In this document: piece by piece, positions 50,867-60,473 of the stretch | Layout of the letters: the number at the start of each line of letters is the position of its first letter | Position numbering within the stretch: the first letter of the stretch is position 1 | Origin: an uncultured Collinsella sp. | Lineage (GTDB): Bacteria > Actinomycetota > Coriobacteriia > Coriobacteriales > Coriobacteriaceae | Reading direction: 5' to 3' | NCBI GenBank assembly: GCA_900540905.1 | Contig: UQHR01000001.1 | Span: 62,001 to 126,000, forward strand | DNA: 64,000 nt | Notes under the pieces: generated by a model | Databases searched by the model: none | Seen by the model: the letters and a program-made list of their open reading frames with translations, nothing else | What the model was told of the DNA's origin: nothing | Made by a program: the position numbers and the translations under genes

Positions 50867-51391
50867 ATGGCTCGTAATCAGAAGCAGCAGCGCGAGGCCT
50901 CCGAGTTCGAGGAGCGCGTCGTTTACATCAACCGCGTGTCGAAGACCGTCAAGGGTGGTCGTCGCATGAGCCTCGTCGCTCTCGTCGTCGTTGGCGACGG
51001 CAAGGGCAACGTCGGCGTTGGCATGGGCAAGTCCGCTGAGGTGCCCATGGCCATCTCCAAGGCATCTCTCGATGCCAAGAAGAACATGTTCCACGTGCCG
51101 GTGACCGAGCAGGGCACCATCCCGCACGAGGTTCTCGGCCACTTTGGTGCCGGCCGCATCATCATCAAGCCCGCTGTCGAGGGTACCGGCGTTATCGCCG
51201 GCGGCGCTGTGCGTCCCCTCTTTGAGCTTGCTGGCATCAAGAACGTCCTGTCCAAGTCCCTCGGTACCGACAACGGCCTCAACATCATCAAGGCTGCCGT
51301 CGAGGGCCTCAAGGAGCTCTCCAGCCCTGAGGACGTCGCGGCTCGCCGTGGCCTGACGGTCTCCGAGATGTTCGTCGGTAAGGAGAACTAA
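50867..51391 (+). CDS. rpsE: 30S ribosomal protein S5
   Basis: 174 aa. N-terminal dsRNA-binding-like domain with [28 protein letters not shown], followed by the [23 protein letters not shown] motif. S5 guards translational accuracy and lies near the mRNA entry. The gene follows rplR closely and ends 2 bp before the rpmD start, the standard order. Confidence 0.98.
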   Translation: MARNQKQQREASEFEERVVYINRVSKTVKGGRRMSLVALVVVGDGKGNVGVGMGKSAEVPMAISKASLDAKKNMFHVPVTEQGTIPHEVLGHFGAGRIIIKPAVEGTGVIAGGAVRPLFELAGIKNVLSKSLGTDNGLNIIKAAVEGLKELSSPEDVAARRGLTVSEMFVGKEN

Positions 51392-51393
51392 GC

Positions 51394-51576
51394 ATGGCTG
51401 ACACCATCAAGATCAAGCAGGTCCGCAGCACCAACGGTTGCAAGCAGGACCAGGTCCGTACTGTCCGTGCCCTCGGTCTCCACAGGATCCGCGAGGTTCG
51501 CGAGATTGCTGACAACGAGTCCGTCCGCGGCATGATCTTCAAGGTCAAGCACCTTGTCGAGATTGTAGAGGAGTAG
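51394..51576 (+). CDS. rpmD: 50S ribosomal protein L30
   Basis: 60 aa, single-domain. Features: IKIKQVRSTNGCKQDQVRTVRALGL and VRGMIFKVKHLVEIVEE. Present in most Gram-positives. GTAAGGAG inside the end of rpsE is its ribosome-binding site. rplO follows after 3 bp. Confidence 0.96.
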   Translation: MADTIKIKQVRSTNGCKQDQVRTVRALGLHRIREVREIADNESVRGMIFKVKHLVEIVEE

Positions 51577-51579
51577 CAA

Positions 51580-52029
51580 ATGCAGCTTCACGATCTTACT
51601 CCCGCGCCCGGTTCCACCAAGAACCGCAAGCGCGTCGGCCGTGGCAATTCTTCGGGTCACGGCACCACTTCTGGCCGCGGTCAGAAGGGCCAGGGTTCCC
51701 GCTCTGGCGGCACCAAGGGTGCCGGCTTCGAGGGTGGCCAGACTCCGCTGGCTATGCGCCTGCCCAAGCTTCCGGGCTTCCGTAACCCCCGTCGTATCGA
51801 GTACACCGCTGTTAACGTTGAGCGTCTCGAGCGCAAGTTCGAGGACGGCGCTGTGATCGACGGTGCCGCTCTTAAGGCCGCTCGCATCACCAAGAGCGAG
51901 TTCGAGCCCGTCAAGGTGCTCGGCAATGGTGAGCTCACCAAGAAGTTCACGGTCAAGGTCGACAAGGTCAGCGCTTCTGCGCAGGCCAAGATCGAGGCCG
52001 CCGGCGGAAAGGTCGAGCTGCCGTGCTAA
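51580..52029 (+). CDS. rplO: 50S ribosomal protein L15
   Basis: 149 aa. It begins [38 protein letters not shown], the Gly/Arg-rich L15 N-terminus, and has [25 protein letters not shown] precedes the ATG. Its last 7 bases overlap the secY start, so translation of secY is probably coupled to it. Confidence 0.97.
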   Translation: MQLHDLTPAPGSTKNRKRVGRGNSSGHGTTSGRGQKGQGSRSGGTKGAGFEGGQTPLAMRLPKLPGFRNPRRIEYTAVNVERLERKFEDGAVIDGAALKAARITKSEFEPVKVLGNGELTKKFTVKVDKVSASAQAKIEAAGGKVELPC

Positions 52030-53309
52030 ATGGTCTTAAGAATGCTTTCCGCATCAAAGAATTGCGCGAAAAGATTCTTTTTACCATAGCTATGCTCGTC
52101 GTGTACCGCATTGGTGCGCACGTTCCTGTGCCCGGCATTCCCTTCCAGGGGATGCTGGGCCTTTTCTCGACCGATAACAATTCGGTCGCCGCAGGTGCTA
52201 TGGCCCTCCTGAATCTTTTCTCTGGCGGCGCGTTGAGCTATGTGTCGGTGTTTTCGCTGGGCATCATGCCTTACATCACCAGCTCGATCATCCTCCAGAT
52301 GCTCCAGGCCGTTGTGCCTTCCCTGCATGAGCTTGCCCGCGAGGGCGAGGTCGGTCAGACCAAGATTACGCAGTATTCGCGTTACCTCACCCTTGCTCTG
52401 GCAATCCTCAACTCCGTGGGTTACCTCTTCCTCTTTAAGAGCTTCGGCATCAGCTTCAATGGCGCCGGCGCTCCCGAGATCATCTTCGACCTCATGATCG
52501 TCGGCACGCTCACTGCGGGCGCCATGCTGATCATGTGGATTGGTGAGCTCATCACCCAGCGCGGTATCGGCAATGGCATGTCGCTGATCATCTTTGCGAA
52601 CATCATGGCCGGTCTGCCGCAGGCTATCTTCTCCAGCACCGAGGGCAATGCCGGTGGCATCATCACCATGGTGATCATCTGCGCCATCATCCTGCTGGTT
52701 ATCCCGCTGATTGTTTTCCTTGAGCGCGGCCAGCGCCGCATCCCGGTCTCCTACGCTAAGCGCGTCGTGGGCCGTCGCATGATGGGTGGTCAGACCACCT
52801 ACCTGCCCATCAAGGTCAACACCGCGGGTGTCGTGCCAATCATCTTCGCTTCGGCGCTGCTGTACTTCCCGGCTCAGATTGCCGTGTTCTTCCCCGGCAT
52901 CGGCTGGATTCAGGCAGTTGCCTCTGCGCTTTCGCGCGGCTGGCTCAACTGGGTGCTTAACGTTGTCCTCATCGTGTTTTTCGCGTACTTCTACACCTCC
53001 ATGGTGTTCAACCCCGATGACACGTCCGACAACCTTAAGAAGCAGGGCGGCTTTATTCCGGGCGTGCGTCCGGGTAGGGCTACCGCGGCCTACATCAAGA
53101 ACGCGCTCAACAAGATTACGCTTCCCAGCGCTGTCTTTTTGGCGCTCATCGCCATCGTGCCTTCGATCATCTTCTCCTTTACGGGTAACCAGCTGATCCA
53201 GGCATTTGGCGGCACGTCCATCCTCATCATGGTCGGCGTCGTGCTCGACACGGTCGATAAGCTCGAAGGCCAGATCAAGATGTATGATTACGATGGATTC
53301 TTTAAATAG
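52023..53309 (+). CDS. secY: Preprotein translocase channel subunit SecY
   Basis: 428 aa, ten transmembrane helices. It forms the protein-conducting channel with SecE and SecG. Family motifs: [43 protein letters not shown] and [31 protein letters not shown]. Start is GTG 52023, overlapping rplO; GGAAAGG lies upstream. It lies directly before adk, as in other actinobacteria. Confidence 0.98.
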   Translation: MLNGLKNAFRIKELREKILFTIAMLVVYRIGAHVPVPGIPFQGMLGLFSTDNNSVAAGAMALLNLFSGGALSYVSVFSLGIMPYITSSIILQMLQAVVPSLHELAREGEVGQTKITQYSRYLTLALAILNSVGYLFLFKSFGISFNGAGAPEIIFDLMIVGTLTAGAMLIMWIGELITQRGIGNGMSLIIFANIMAGLPQAIFSSTEGNAGGIITMVIICAIILLVIPLIVFLERGQRRIPVSYAKRVVGRRMMGGQTTYLPIKVNTAGVVPIIFASALLYFPAQIAVFFPGIGWIQAVASALSRGWLNWVLNVVLIVFFAYFYTSMVFNPDDTSDNLKKQGGFIPGVRPGRATAAYIKNALNKITLPSAVFLALIAIVPSIIFSFTGNQLIQAFGGTSILIMVGVVLDTVDKLEGQIKMYDYDGFFK

Positions 53310-53327
53310 GCTAGAGGAGGATTGCTC

Positions 53328-53954
53328 ATGAACCTCGTATTGCTTGGAGCTCCGGGTGCCGGTAAGGGCACCGTCGCACAGGAGCTCGTCGCCGAGTTTG
53401 GCGTCGCTCACATTTCCACGGGCGACCTGCTGCGTGCTGCCGTCAAGGGTGGCACCGAGCTTGGTATTCAGGCTAAGAAGTACATGGACGCTGGCGAGCT
53501 CGTTCCCGATCAGCTCGTGATCGACCTTGTCAAGGAGCGCCTTGCCGCCGATGACGCCCAGCAGGGCTTCATCCTCGACGGCTTCCCGCGCAACACCACC
53601 CAGGCCGTGACGCTCGATTCCGAGCTCTCCGCCATGGGTCGCGAGATCGATTGCGCCCTTCTGGTCGATGTGGCCCCCGAGGTCATTATCGATCGTCTGT
53701 CTTCGCGTCGCACCTGCCGCGCCTGCGGTTACACCGGCACTGCTGCCGATGCCACCTGCCCCAAGTGCGGTGGCGAGATGTATCAGCGCGACGACGACAA
53801 GCCCGAGACCATCAAGAACCGTCTCGACGTCTACGAGAAGTCCACGAGCCCGCTCGTCGACTACTATCGTGGCCAGGGTCTGCTCAAGTCGGTCAACGGT
53901 GACCAGGCTCGCGAGACCGTGTACGGGGATGTCAAAGAGGCTCTCGGTCTATGA
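53328..53954 (+). CDS. adk: Adenylate kinase
   Basis: 208 aa. Interconverts AMP + ATP and 2 ADP. P-loop GAPGAGKGT at residues 7-15, AMP-binding STGDLLRAA, LID domain with a zinc knuckle (CRACGYTG ... CPKCGG), typical of Gram-positive enzymes. GAGGAGG seven bases before ATG 53328 fixes the start over TTG 53322. It overlaps map by four bases (ATGA). Confidence 0.97.
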   Translation: MNLVLLGAPGAGKGTVAQELVAEFGVAHISTGDLLRAAVKGGTELGIQAKKYMDAGELVPDQLVIDLVKERLAADDAQQGFILDGFPRNTTQAVTLDSELSAMGREIDCALLVDVAPEVIIDRLSSRRTCRACGYTGTAADATCPKCGGEMYQRDDDKPETIKNRLDVYEKSTSPLVDYYRGQGLLKSVNGDQARETVYGDVKEALGL

Positions 53955-54739
53955 TCAAGATTAAGTCTGCAACGCAAATCGAGCAGATGAAGAAGGCAGG
54001 AGCGCTATCTAAGATGGCGCTCCGTCACGTTGGAGCCATGGTGCGCCCCGGCGTTTCGACTTTTGAGCTCGATCAGCTCGCGGAGCAGATTATCCGCATG
54101 CATGGCGGCACCCCTGCCTTTAAGGGTTACGGCGGGTTCCCGGGGACCATTTGCGCATCGATCAACGATGCCGTGGTCCACGGTATTCCCAACCCTGACA
54201 TGATCCTGCGCGATGGCGATATCATCTCCATCGATACGGGAGCCGTTGTCGACGGTTGGGTCGGCGATAACGCATGGACGTTTTTCGTCGGCACCCCCAC
54301 GCCCGAAGCCAAGGCTTTGTGTGAGGTCACGCGCGATTGCCTTAAGGCTGCCATCGAGCAGGCTGTTCCCGGTAACCATATCGGGGACGTCGGTTATGCC
54401 GTTCAGTCCCTCGCCGAGTCTCACGGTTACGGCGTGCTTCGTGATTATGTTGGCCATGGCATTGGCCGCGTGATGCACGAGGACCCCAACGTTCCTAACT
54501 ATGGAAAGAAGGGGAGGGGCGTTCGCCTCCAGGCCGGCATGGTCATTGCCATCGAGCCGATGGTTACGATGGGTTCCAACCATGTAAGCACGGGCTCCGA
54601 CGGTTGGATCGTCACGACCAACGACCACCTGCCCGCCGCGCACTATGAGAACACCGTCGCCATTACCAATGACGGTCCGGTGATTCTCACCACGGATGCC
54701 CAAGGTGCTTGGTGTTCGCTCCAAGGCGGAGAAATGTAA
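53951..54739 (+). CDS. map: Type I methionine aminopeptidase
   Basis: 262 aa, removes the N-terminal Met from new proteins. The five metal ligands are found in SIDTGAVVDGWVGDNAWTF (two Asp), GHGIGRVMHE (His), IAIEPM (Glu) and YENTVAIT (Glu). No N-terminal extension. Starts inside the adk stop codon (ATGA overlap), so the two are coupled. Position secY-adk-map is conserved. Confidence 0.97.
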   Translation: MIKIKSATQIEQMKKAGALSKMALRHVGAMVRPGVSTFELDQLAEQIIRMHGGTPAFKGYGGFPGTICASINDAVVHGIPNPDMILRDGDIISIDTGAVVDGWVGDNAWTFFVGTPTPEAKALCEVTRDCLKAAIEQAVPGNHIGDVGYAVQSLAESHGYGVLRDYVGHGIGRVMHEDPNVPNYGKKGRGVRLQAGMVIAIEPMVTMGSNHVSTGSDGWIVTTNDHLPAAHYENTVAITNDGPVILTTDAQGAWCSLQGGEM

Positions 54740-54798
54740 CAAGTTCCACTTAGTTGTGGAGCCATTACGAAGTTATTACGATGCGTGCATACGTGTTG

Positions 54799-54804
54799 TA
54801 GAAT
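54799..54804 (+). promoter_or_regulatory. Candidate promoter -10 before infA
   Basis: TAGAAT at 54799-54804 with TTACGA 17 bp upstream (54776-54781), 40 bp before infA. Plausible as an internal promoter for infA-rpoA; weak -35. Confidence 0.35.
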
Positions 54805-54843
54805 ACTCAATCGCTGTCGTTTTCTAGAGAAAGATGATTGCTT

Positions 54844-55062
54844 GTGAAGAAGGAAGACGCAATTGAGCTCGAGGGTACGGTAAAAGAGCCGCTGCCCAAC
54901 GCCATGTTTAAGGTTGAGCTCGAGAACGGTCATTCGGTTCTGTGCAACATTTCTGGCAAGATCCGAATGAATTACATCCGCATTCTCCCCGGTGACAGGG
55001 TTGTCGTGGAGCTTTCCCCGTACGACCTGACCCGCGGCCGAATCACCTATCGCTATAAATAG
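54844..55062 (+). CDS. infA: Translation initiation factor IF-1
   Basis: 72 aa, exactly the usual size, OB fold. [29 protein letters not shown] and [31 protein letters not shown] are near-invariant. GTG 54844 is chosen because IF-1 begins M(A)KK-E-D; an in-frame TTG at 54838 would add two residues. Followed by a 150-bp leader with no clear signal and then rpmJ. Confidence 0.97.
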   Translation: MKKEDAIELEGTVKEPLPNAMFKVELENGHSVLCNISGKIRMNYIRILPGDRVVVELSPYDLTRGRITYRYK

Positions 55063-55212
55063 CGGCACGCATACACGCACTCCATTTCCGGCTGCAGGCT
55101 TAGCTCAACCTACGGTCGGATTGTGTGTGAAGACCAGCCATAGTTTTAAACGCCTGCGGCTGGGCGAGTAGATAGTAGGGAAGTAGTTTGAGCGCTACCG
55201 AAAGGAAGAACG

Positions 55213-55326
55213 ATGAAGGTACGTCCTTCGGTCAAGAAGATGTGCGATAAGTGCAAAATCATTAGGCGCCATGGCAAGGTCCTCGTCATTTGCGAGAACC
55301 CCCGTCATAAGCAGCGTCAGGGTTAA
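55213..55326 (+). CDS. rpmJ: 50S ribosomal protein L36
   Basis: 37 aa: [20 protein letters not shown], then [17 protein letters not shown]. Zinc ligands are the CDKC pair, a further Cys and a His, so this is the zinc form. AAAGGAAGAACG precedes ATG 55213. Conserved place between infA and rpsM; rpsM begins 14 bp after its stop. Confidence 0.97.
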   Translation: MKVRPSVKKMCDKCKIIRRHGKVLVICENPRHKQRQG

Positions 55327-55340
55327 GAGAGGAGACTACG

Positions 55341-55715
55341 TTGGCCCGTATTAATGGTGTCGACCTCCCGCGTGAGAAGCGCGTTGAGATCGGTCTGACC
55401 TACATTTACGGCATCGGCCGCACCACTGCGACGAAGATCTGCGTCGAGTGCAACGTTAACGTGGATACGCGCGTTAAGGACCTCACCGAGGATGAGGTTA
55501 ACGCCATCCGCGATTATATCGATAAGAACCAGATCATGGTTGAGGGCGACCTCCGCCGTGAGCGCAACCAGAACGTCAAGCGCCTTATGGACATCGGCTG
55601 CAACCGCGGCCTTCGTCACCGCAAGGGCCTCCCGGTCCGCGGCCAGCGCACCCACACTAACGCTCGTACCCGCAAGGGCCCGAAGCGTCAGATCGGTGCT
55701 AAGAAGAAGAAATAA
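55341..55715 (+). CDS. rpsM: 30S ribosomal protein S13
   Basis: 124 aa. Small-subunit head protein contacting P-site tRNA and the 50S. It begins [26 protein letters not shown] and has [28 protein letters not shown] near the basic C-terminus. Start is TTG 55341 with GAGAGGAGACTACG, a rare start for a ribosomal gene; no nearer ATG exists in frame. Confidence 0.97.
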   Translation: MARINGVDLPREKRVEIGLTYIYGIGRTTATKICVECNVNVDTRVKDLTEDEVNAIRDYIDKNQIMVEGDLRRERNQNVKRLMDIGCNRGLRHRKGLPVRGQRTHTNARTRKGPKRQIGAKKKK

Positions 55716-55729
55716 GGAGCGCTAGATAG

Positions 55730-56134
55730 ATGGCTACTGCTAAGAAGAACGTTCGCGCTGCCCGTCTGAAGCGCGCGGACCGTAAGAACATTTCCGTGGG
55801 CCAGGCTCACATTCGTTCTACGTTCAACAACACGATCGTTTCGATCACCGATCCCCAGGGCAACGTCATTTCCTGGAAGTCGGCTGGCCAGGTGGGCTTC
55901 AAGGGCTCCCGTAAGTCCACGCCGTTCGCTGCCCAGATGGCTGCCGAGGCTGCTGCCAAGCAGGCCATGGAGCACGGTATGAAGAAGGTTTCCGTCTTCG
56001 TCAAGGGCCCCGGCTCCGGTCGTGAGACCGCCATCCGCTCCCTCCAGGCTGCTGGCCTCGAGGTCTCGAGCATCCAGGACAAGACCCCCATTCCGCACAA
56101 CGGCTGCCGCCCCAAGAAGCGTCGCCGCGTGTAA
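55730..56134 (+). CDS. rpsK: 30S ribosomal protein S11
   Basis: 134 aa. Platform protein. Sequence features: [51 protein letters not shown] and the C-terminal [16 protein letters not shown]. Standard length and order between rpsM and rpsD. AAGGAGCGCTAG upstream. Confidence 0.98.
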   Translation: MATAKKNVRAARLKRADRKNISVGQAHIRSTFNNTIVSITDPQGNVISWKSAGQVGFKGSRKSTPFAAQMAAEAAAKQAMEHGMKKVSVFVKGPGSGRETAIRSLQAAGLEVSSIQDKTPIPHNGCRPKKRRRV

Positions 56135-56153
56135 CTGAAAGGATCGTATCAAT

Positions 56154-56750
56154 ATGGCAATCGACAGGACTCCTGTTCTTAAGCGCTGCCGTCAGCTCGG
56201 GATCGATCCCGCTGAGCTCGGTTACAGCAGCAAGAAGGAATCTATCCGTCAGCCCAAGCGCCGTCGCAAGGAATCTGAGTACGGCATGCAGCTGCGCGAG
56301 AAGCAGAAGGTCAAGTTCATCTATGGCGTTCTGGAGAAGCAGTTCCACGGCTACTTCAACAAGGCCCGCAAGATGAACGGCGTCACCGGTGAGAACCTCA
56401 TGATCATCCTTGAGTCTCGCCTCGACAACGTCGTCTTCCGTCTTGGCTTCGCCCGCACCCGCAAAGAGGCTCGTCAGTCCGTCCGTCACGGTCACTTCAC
56501 CGTGAACGGCAAGCGCGTGGACATCCCGTCCTACCGCGTCAAGGCCGGCGATGTCGTCGCTGTCGGCGAGAAGTTCCGTGACCTCCTCCCCATCAAGGAG
56601 GCCCTGATTTCCTCCGAGCGTTTTGAGGTCCCTGGCTGGCTCGAGGTCGATATCGAGAAGCTGTCTGGTAACGTGCTCGCTCTGCCGACGCGTGAGCAGA
56701 TCAGCGGTGATATCAACGAGCAGCTCATCGTCGAGCTCTACTCTAAGTAG
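56154..56750 (+). CDS. rpsD: 30S ribosomal protein S4
   Basis: 198 aa, primary 16S rRNA binder. The S4 domain is SRLDNVVFRLGFARTRKEARQSVRHGHFTVNGKRVDIPSYRVKAGD. The N-terminal part lacks the zinc cysteines (C- form): KRCRQLGIDPAELGYSSKKE. Immediately followed by rpoA, as in E. coli and Gram-positives. Ribosome-binding site GAAAGGATCG. Confidence 0.97.
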   Translation: MAIDRTPVLKRCRQLGIDPAELGYSSKKESIRQPKRRRKESEYGMQLREKQKVKFIYGVLEKQFHGYFNKARKMNGVTGENLMIILESRLDNVVFRLGFARTRKEARQSVRHGHFTVNGKRVDIPSYRVKAGDVVAVGEKFRDLLPIKEALISSERFEVPGWLEVDIEKLSGNVLALPTREQISGDINEQLIVELYSK

Positions 56751-56782
56751 TCCATCCGGGCTGCTGAGGCTGGAGGTAATAC

Positions 56783-57724
56783 ATGTCAGAATTCATTAGG
56801 CCTCAGGTTCAGGTCGAAGAGATCAACGAGACGTCTGCTCGTGTCTCCGTCGAGCCGCTCGAGCGTGGCTACGGCGATACGCTGGGTAACTCCCTTCGTC
56901 GCGTTCTTCTGTCCTCGCTCGAGGGTGCCGCCGTCGAGGCTATTCAGATCGATGGTGCGCAGCACGAGTTCATGACCATCCCTAACATGGTCGAGGATGT
57001 CACCGACATCGTCCTGAATGTCAAGGGTCTTGTCTTCAGGGCTCTCGGCACGACCGACGAGGCGACCGCCACCATCTCGGTTGACGGCCCCTGCGAGGTC
57101 ACCGGTGCGGACTTCTTTATTCCGTCCGAGTTTGAGCTGGTTAACCCCGAGCAGCACATCGCTACGCTCACCGAGGGTGGCCATCTCACCATGAGCATGC
57201 GCATCGGCTATGGCCGCGGCTATGTTTCTGGCGAGGCCAACAAGCGCGACAACGATCCCATCGGTGTGATCCACGTCGACTCGCTGTACTCGCCGGTTTC
57301 CCGTTGCGCCAAGCTCGTTGAGGCTTGCCGTGTCGGTCAGCACACCGACTACGACCGCCTTGTCCTCGAGATCGAGACCAACGGCTCCATCGCCCCGCGC
57401 GACGCCGTGGTCCAGGCTGCCAATATCATCAACCAGCATATGGCCGCCTTTATGAACCTTGCCGAGACCCCCGAGGTCGAGGAGGAGGCTTCGATCTTCG
57501 CTCCCGAGGTCACCAACGACAACGCTGAGCTGGACAAGCAGATCGAGGATCTGGACCTTTCCGTCCGTTCCTACAACTGCCTTAAGCGCGCCAGCATTCA
57601 CTCGGTCCGTCAGCTCGTTGAGTTCTCGGAGAACGATCTGCTCAACATCCGTAACTTCGGTGTTAAGTCGATCGAGGAAGTGAAGGACAAGCTTGAGTCC
57701 ATGGGCCTGAGCCTGAAGGCTTAA
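56783..57724 (+). CDS. rpoA: DNA-directed RNA polymerase subunit alpha
   Basis: 313 aa. Alpha-NTD (residues ~1-230) with LERGYGDTLGNSLRRVLLSSLEG, a flexible acidic linker, and alpha-CTD (~245-310) with LKRASIHSVRQLVEFSENDLLNIRNFGVKSIEEVKDKL, which binds UP elements and activators. GGAGGTAATAC upstream of ATG 56783. rplQ follows after 30 bp, the normal order. Confidence 0.98.
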   Translation: MSEFIRPQVQVEEINETSARVSVEPLERGYGDTLGNSLRRVLLSSLEGAAVEAIQIDGAQHEFMTIPNMVEDVTDIVLNVKGLVFRALGTTDEATATISVDGPCEVTGADFFIPSEFELVNPEQHIATLTEGGHLTMSMRIGYGRGYVSGEANKRDNDPIGVIHVDSLYSPVSRCAKLVEACRVGQHTDYDRLVLEIETNGSIAPRDAVVQAANIINQHMAAFMNLAETPEVEEEASIFAPEVTNDNAELDKQIEDLDLSVRSYNCLKRASIHSVRQLVEFSENDLLNIRNFGVKSIEEVKDKLESMGLSLKA

Positions 57725-57754
57725 TGCTTCGCATATTTGAGGAGAAACTAGACC

Positions 57755-58222
57755 ATGCGTCACAACGTTAAGAAGGGCCTGAAGCTCGGCACCGATGCGA
57801 GCCACACCAAGGCCATGAAGAAGAGCCTTGCTAAGGCCCTCTTCGAGAACGACCGCATCAAGACCACCGAGACCCGCGCTAAGGCGCTGCGTTCGGTCGT
57901 CGACCCGATCATCACTTGGGCCAAGAAGGGCGACCTGCACTCTCGTCGTCTGGCTATCGCCAAGCTCGGCGATAAGCAGCTCGTTGCCGAGATCTTCGAC
58001 AAGGCTGCCCAGGGCATGTGGCAGGACCGCAACGGCGGTTACACCCGCATCATGAAGCTCGGTAACCGTAAGGGCGACAACGCTCCCATCGTTATCATGG
58101 AGCTCGTCACCGAGCCTTGCACGCCTAAGGCCAAGAAGGCTGCTCCGGCCCCCAAGAAGGCCGCTGCTCCCAAGAAGGTCGAGGCTGTCGAGGAGGCTCC
58201 TGCTGAGGAGACCGCTGAGTAG
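57755..58222 (+). CDS. rplQ: 50S ribosomal protein L17 with Ala/Lys/Pro-rich tail
   Basis: 155 aa. The core is canonical (MRHNVKKGLKLGTDASHTKAM; TTETRAKALRSVVDPIITWAKKGDLHSRR). About 30 extra C-terminal residues are rich in Ala, Lys, Pro and Glu (KKAAPAPKKAAAPKKVEAVEE), a feature seen in several actinobacterial ribosomal proteins. Ends the ribosomal super-operon; a UUCG-loop terminator follows 27 bp on. Confidence 0.97.
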   Translation: MRHNVKKGLKLGTDASHTKAMKKSLAKALFENDRIKTTETRAKALRSVVDPIITWAKKGDLHSRRLAIAKLGDKQLVAEIFDKAAQGMWQDRNGGYTRIMKLGNRKGDNAPIVIMELVTEPCTPKAKKAAPAPKKAAAPKKVEAVEEAPAEETAE

Positions 58223-58249
58223 ACATTCCGTCTGCATAGGCTATATTCG

Positions 58250-58279
58250 AGGGGTACGTTCGCGTACCCCTCTTTTTTT
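58250..58279 (+). terminator. Rho-independent terminator with UUCG tetraloop after rplQ
   Basis: AGGGGTACG (58250-58258), loop TTCG, CGTACCCCT (58263-58271), then seven T. A textbook strong terminator. Confidence 0.96.
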
Positions 58280-58314
58280 GTCGCGATACCGTTACTTGTT
58301 TGTTGGGAGCGCCC

Positions 58315-59139
58315 ATGACTGCGCCGTCTGATTTCAATTCGATTCCAGAGCTTGACGCCACGCTCGTATTTCGCGTGGCCTATGATGGCTCGTCGTATAG
58401 CGGATTTGCCGAGCAGCCGGGACAGACGACGGTTGCGGGTGAGCTGCGTCGAGCCATCGAGACGCTGCTTCGTCGTCCGATCGATCTGACGTGCGCAGGT
58501 CGTACCGATGCCGGCGTGCATGCCGTGGCTCAGTACATCAGCGTGCCCGTAACGGACGCTGAGCTCGCCCTTACGCGCCGTAGGTGGCTGCGGGCTATGG
58601 ATGCCCTGCTGCCTAAAGATATCGCCATAAACGAGGTCTACAGGGCCCGTAAGGGCTTTTCTGCACGCTTTGACGCGCGTTCCCGTACGTATACGTACCG
58701 TATTGCCGATCGCGATGCGCGCCCCGTGCTGTCCCGTGGTGCCGTGTGGTGGCATCGCTATCCCTTGGACGTCGAGGCCATGTCTGCGGCCTGTCCCGCG
58801 CTTTTGGGTGAGCAGGACTTTAAGAGCTTTTGCAAGGTCGCCTCTGCCGTGGGCAAGCCTACGCACCGCTGCGTGATGCGGGCCGAGTTTGGCCATGAGG
58901 TGGCCTTTGGCGAGGATATCCTGACGTTTACCATTGAGGGCAACGCATTTTTGCATTCGATGGTCCGCACGATCGTGGGCACGCTTGTCGAGATTGGCAT
59001 GCATCGCCGCGAACCCGAGTGGATGCGCGAGGTCATCGACGCTTGCGACCGTTCCGCTGCGGGCCCCACGGCTCCTGCCTGCGGCCTTACGTTTATGGGC
59101 GTGGATTACGATCCCGCCGAGCTTGTCGTGCTCGACTAG
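58315..59139 (+). CDS. truA: tRNA pseudouridine(38-40) synthase TruA
   Basis: 274 aa. Modifies the anticodon arm. The catalytic Asp65 is in CAGRTDAGVHA; VAYDGSSYSGFAEQPGQTTV is the N-terminal signature, and FLHSMVRTIVGTLVEIG the C-terminal one. The family often has FxxQ where this protein reads GFAEQ. GGGAG six bases before ATG 58315 decides the start over an in-frame TTG at 58300. Confidence 0.96.
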   Translation: MTAPSDFNSIPELDATLVFRVAYDGSSYSGFAEQPGQTTVAGELRRAIETLLRRPIDLTCAGRTDAGVHAVAQYISVPVTDAELALTRRRWLRAMDALLPKDIAINEVYRARKGFSARFDARSRTYTYRIADRDARPVLSRGAVWWHRYPLDVEAMSAACPALLGEQDFKSFCKVASAVGKPTHRCVMRAEFGHEVAFGEDILTFTIEGNAFLHSMVRTIVGTLVEIGMHRREPEWMREVIDACDRSAAGPTAPACGLTFMGVDYDPAELVVLD

Positions 59140-59300
59140 GGGAGGGCTCGACGCGTCGTGCGTCGACGCCTGTCATCTGTGGGCTGCACGTGTGCAACAT
59201 CTGTTCTTGGCGTGCAATACAACCGGTGTCTTATTGCTTTTATTGCCGGGGTGTACCATGAACCACGATTTGATTCATTGCTGTCGAGAGGACGGATAAC

Positions 59301-60341
59301 TTGGTTCGACGTGGCTCGCATCCGCGACTTTCGGTGATCCTTGTGGTAGAAGGTTCGCCCAGCTATGCGATGCGTGCGCTCGAGAGTATCCAGAACCAAG
59401 ACCTCTACGATTTGCAGATTGTCGTTGTCTGCCGCGATGCTGCGCCCGGTGTGCGCCATTCGCTTCAAGTTGCTGCCGACAGGGACATCCATATTGATTT
59501 GATTGACGTCGAGGACGCGAAGCGCGGTGCTTGTCTTCGTGCCGGTTTTGCTGCATCGCGTGGCTCTCAAATCATCGCTATGAACGCCGATGAGTGGCTT
59601 GCTCCGCAGTCCCTTTCCAAGATGGTCGATATCGCGTGCGATACAGCGGCAGACATGGTGTTCCCCACGGTGTCGCTCGACCGCTATGATGCACATCGAG
59701 AGCGCCATTCGCGCGTCTTGGATGCTACTCATATTTCCATTGATAGCAAATCTTCGATGGTGGCCGGGCTGCCTCAGTTGATTTTAGGCGGCTTGGTTGC
59801 TCAAGTCTCTGGCGTGATGTATAGCCGTCCGCTGTTTGAGGCATGCCTTTTGTGCGACAAGGCGTTTCGCACAGTTGGGTTTATGGCATGCGCGCTCTCG
59901 CAGGCGCAGCGCGCCTCCGGATGCGGCGACGCTTGTTTCCACGCGGTGGCGCCTAAGCTTACAGATGCCTTTGATCCCACCATGTATGCCAAGGTATCCG
60001 ATGACACCCGGGCGCTCGACGAGCTTGCGGACTCACTCTCGGAAGCAGATAGCGGTGGTCGGCTCAAGCTGGCAAGCCAAAAGTTCTACTTTGCCGGACT
60101 GGTCGCCTGCATCGAGAATTTGTGTCTGAGCCCGCATGGAGTGTCGTCAATCGAGCGTTCCGCCCGCATGCGTGATATGCTCGAGGCGCCTCGAACCCGT
60201 CAGATGGTCGCCGCGCTCAAGGATAACCATCGGGGACTGGGCCTGTTGTTTGGGCCGATCGCCAGCGCTAAGCCCGCGCGCTGCGTGATGTGTACGCATC
60301 TGGCAGCTTTTCTTAACCGGACGGGCGCAAAAACCGCCTAA
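59301..60341 (+). CDS. Glycosyltransferase family 2-like protein
   Basis: 346 aa. GT-A fold N-terminus: RLSVILVVEGSPSYAMRALESIQNQDLYDLQIVVVCRD, and AGFAASRGSQIIAMNADEW at the place of the DxD metal site (here N-A-D). The C-terminal ~150 residues are not typical of GT2 and contain many Cys and Ala. No membrane helix, so a cytosolic or peripheral transferase, or an inactive relative. Start is TTG 59301 with GAGAGGACGG. Stands alone between truA and argR; acceptor and sugar unknown. Confidence 0.7.
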   Translation: MVRRGSHPRLSVILVVEGSPSYAMRALESIQNQDLYDLQIVVVCRDAAPGVRHSLQVAADRDIHIDLIDVEDAKRGACLRAGFAASRGSQIIAMNADEWLAPQSLSKMVDIACDTAADMVFPTVSLDRYDAHRERHSRVLDATHISIDSKSSMVAGLPQLILGGLVAQVSGVMYSRPLFEACLLCDKAFRTVGFMACALSQAQRASGCGDACFHAVAPKLTDAFDPTMYAKVSDDTRALDELADSLSEADSGGRLKLASQKFYFAGLVACIENLCLSPHGVSSIERSARMRDMLEAPRTRQMVAALKDNHRGLGLLFGPIASAKPARCVMCTHLAAFLNRTGAKTA

Positions 60342-60426
60342 ACGGCTCATTGCGAAACAAACTTGCATAGAATTGTTTCGAAATGCGTTCTTATACACAA
60401 AAGCCTTCAAATAGCGTTAAACTATT

Positions 60427-60439
60427 CAATCACTGATTG
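60427..60439. promoter_or_regulatory. Palindrome before argR (possible ARG box)
   Basis: CAATCA-C-TGATTG, 34 bp before the argR start, extended on both sides by ATT/ATT. Resembles the ARG-box half site in AT content and symmetry, so autoregulation by ArgR is plausible. Confidence 0.4.
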
Positions 60440-60473
60440 ATTGTCTCCGCCATCTTTTGGAGAGAGGGTTTGT

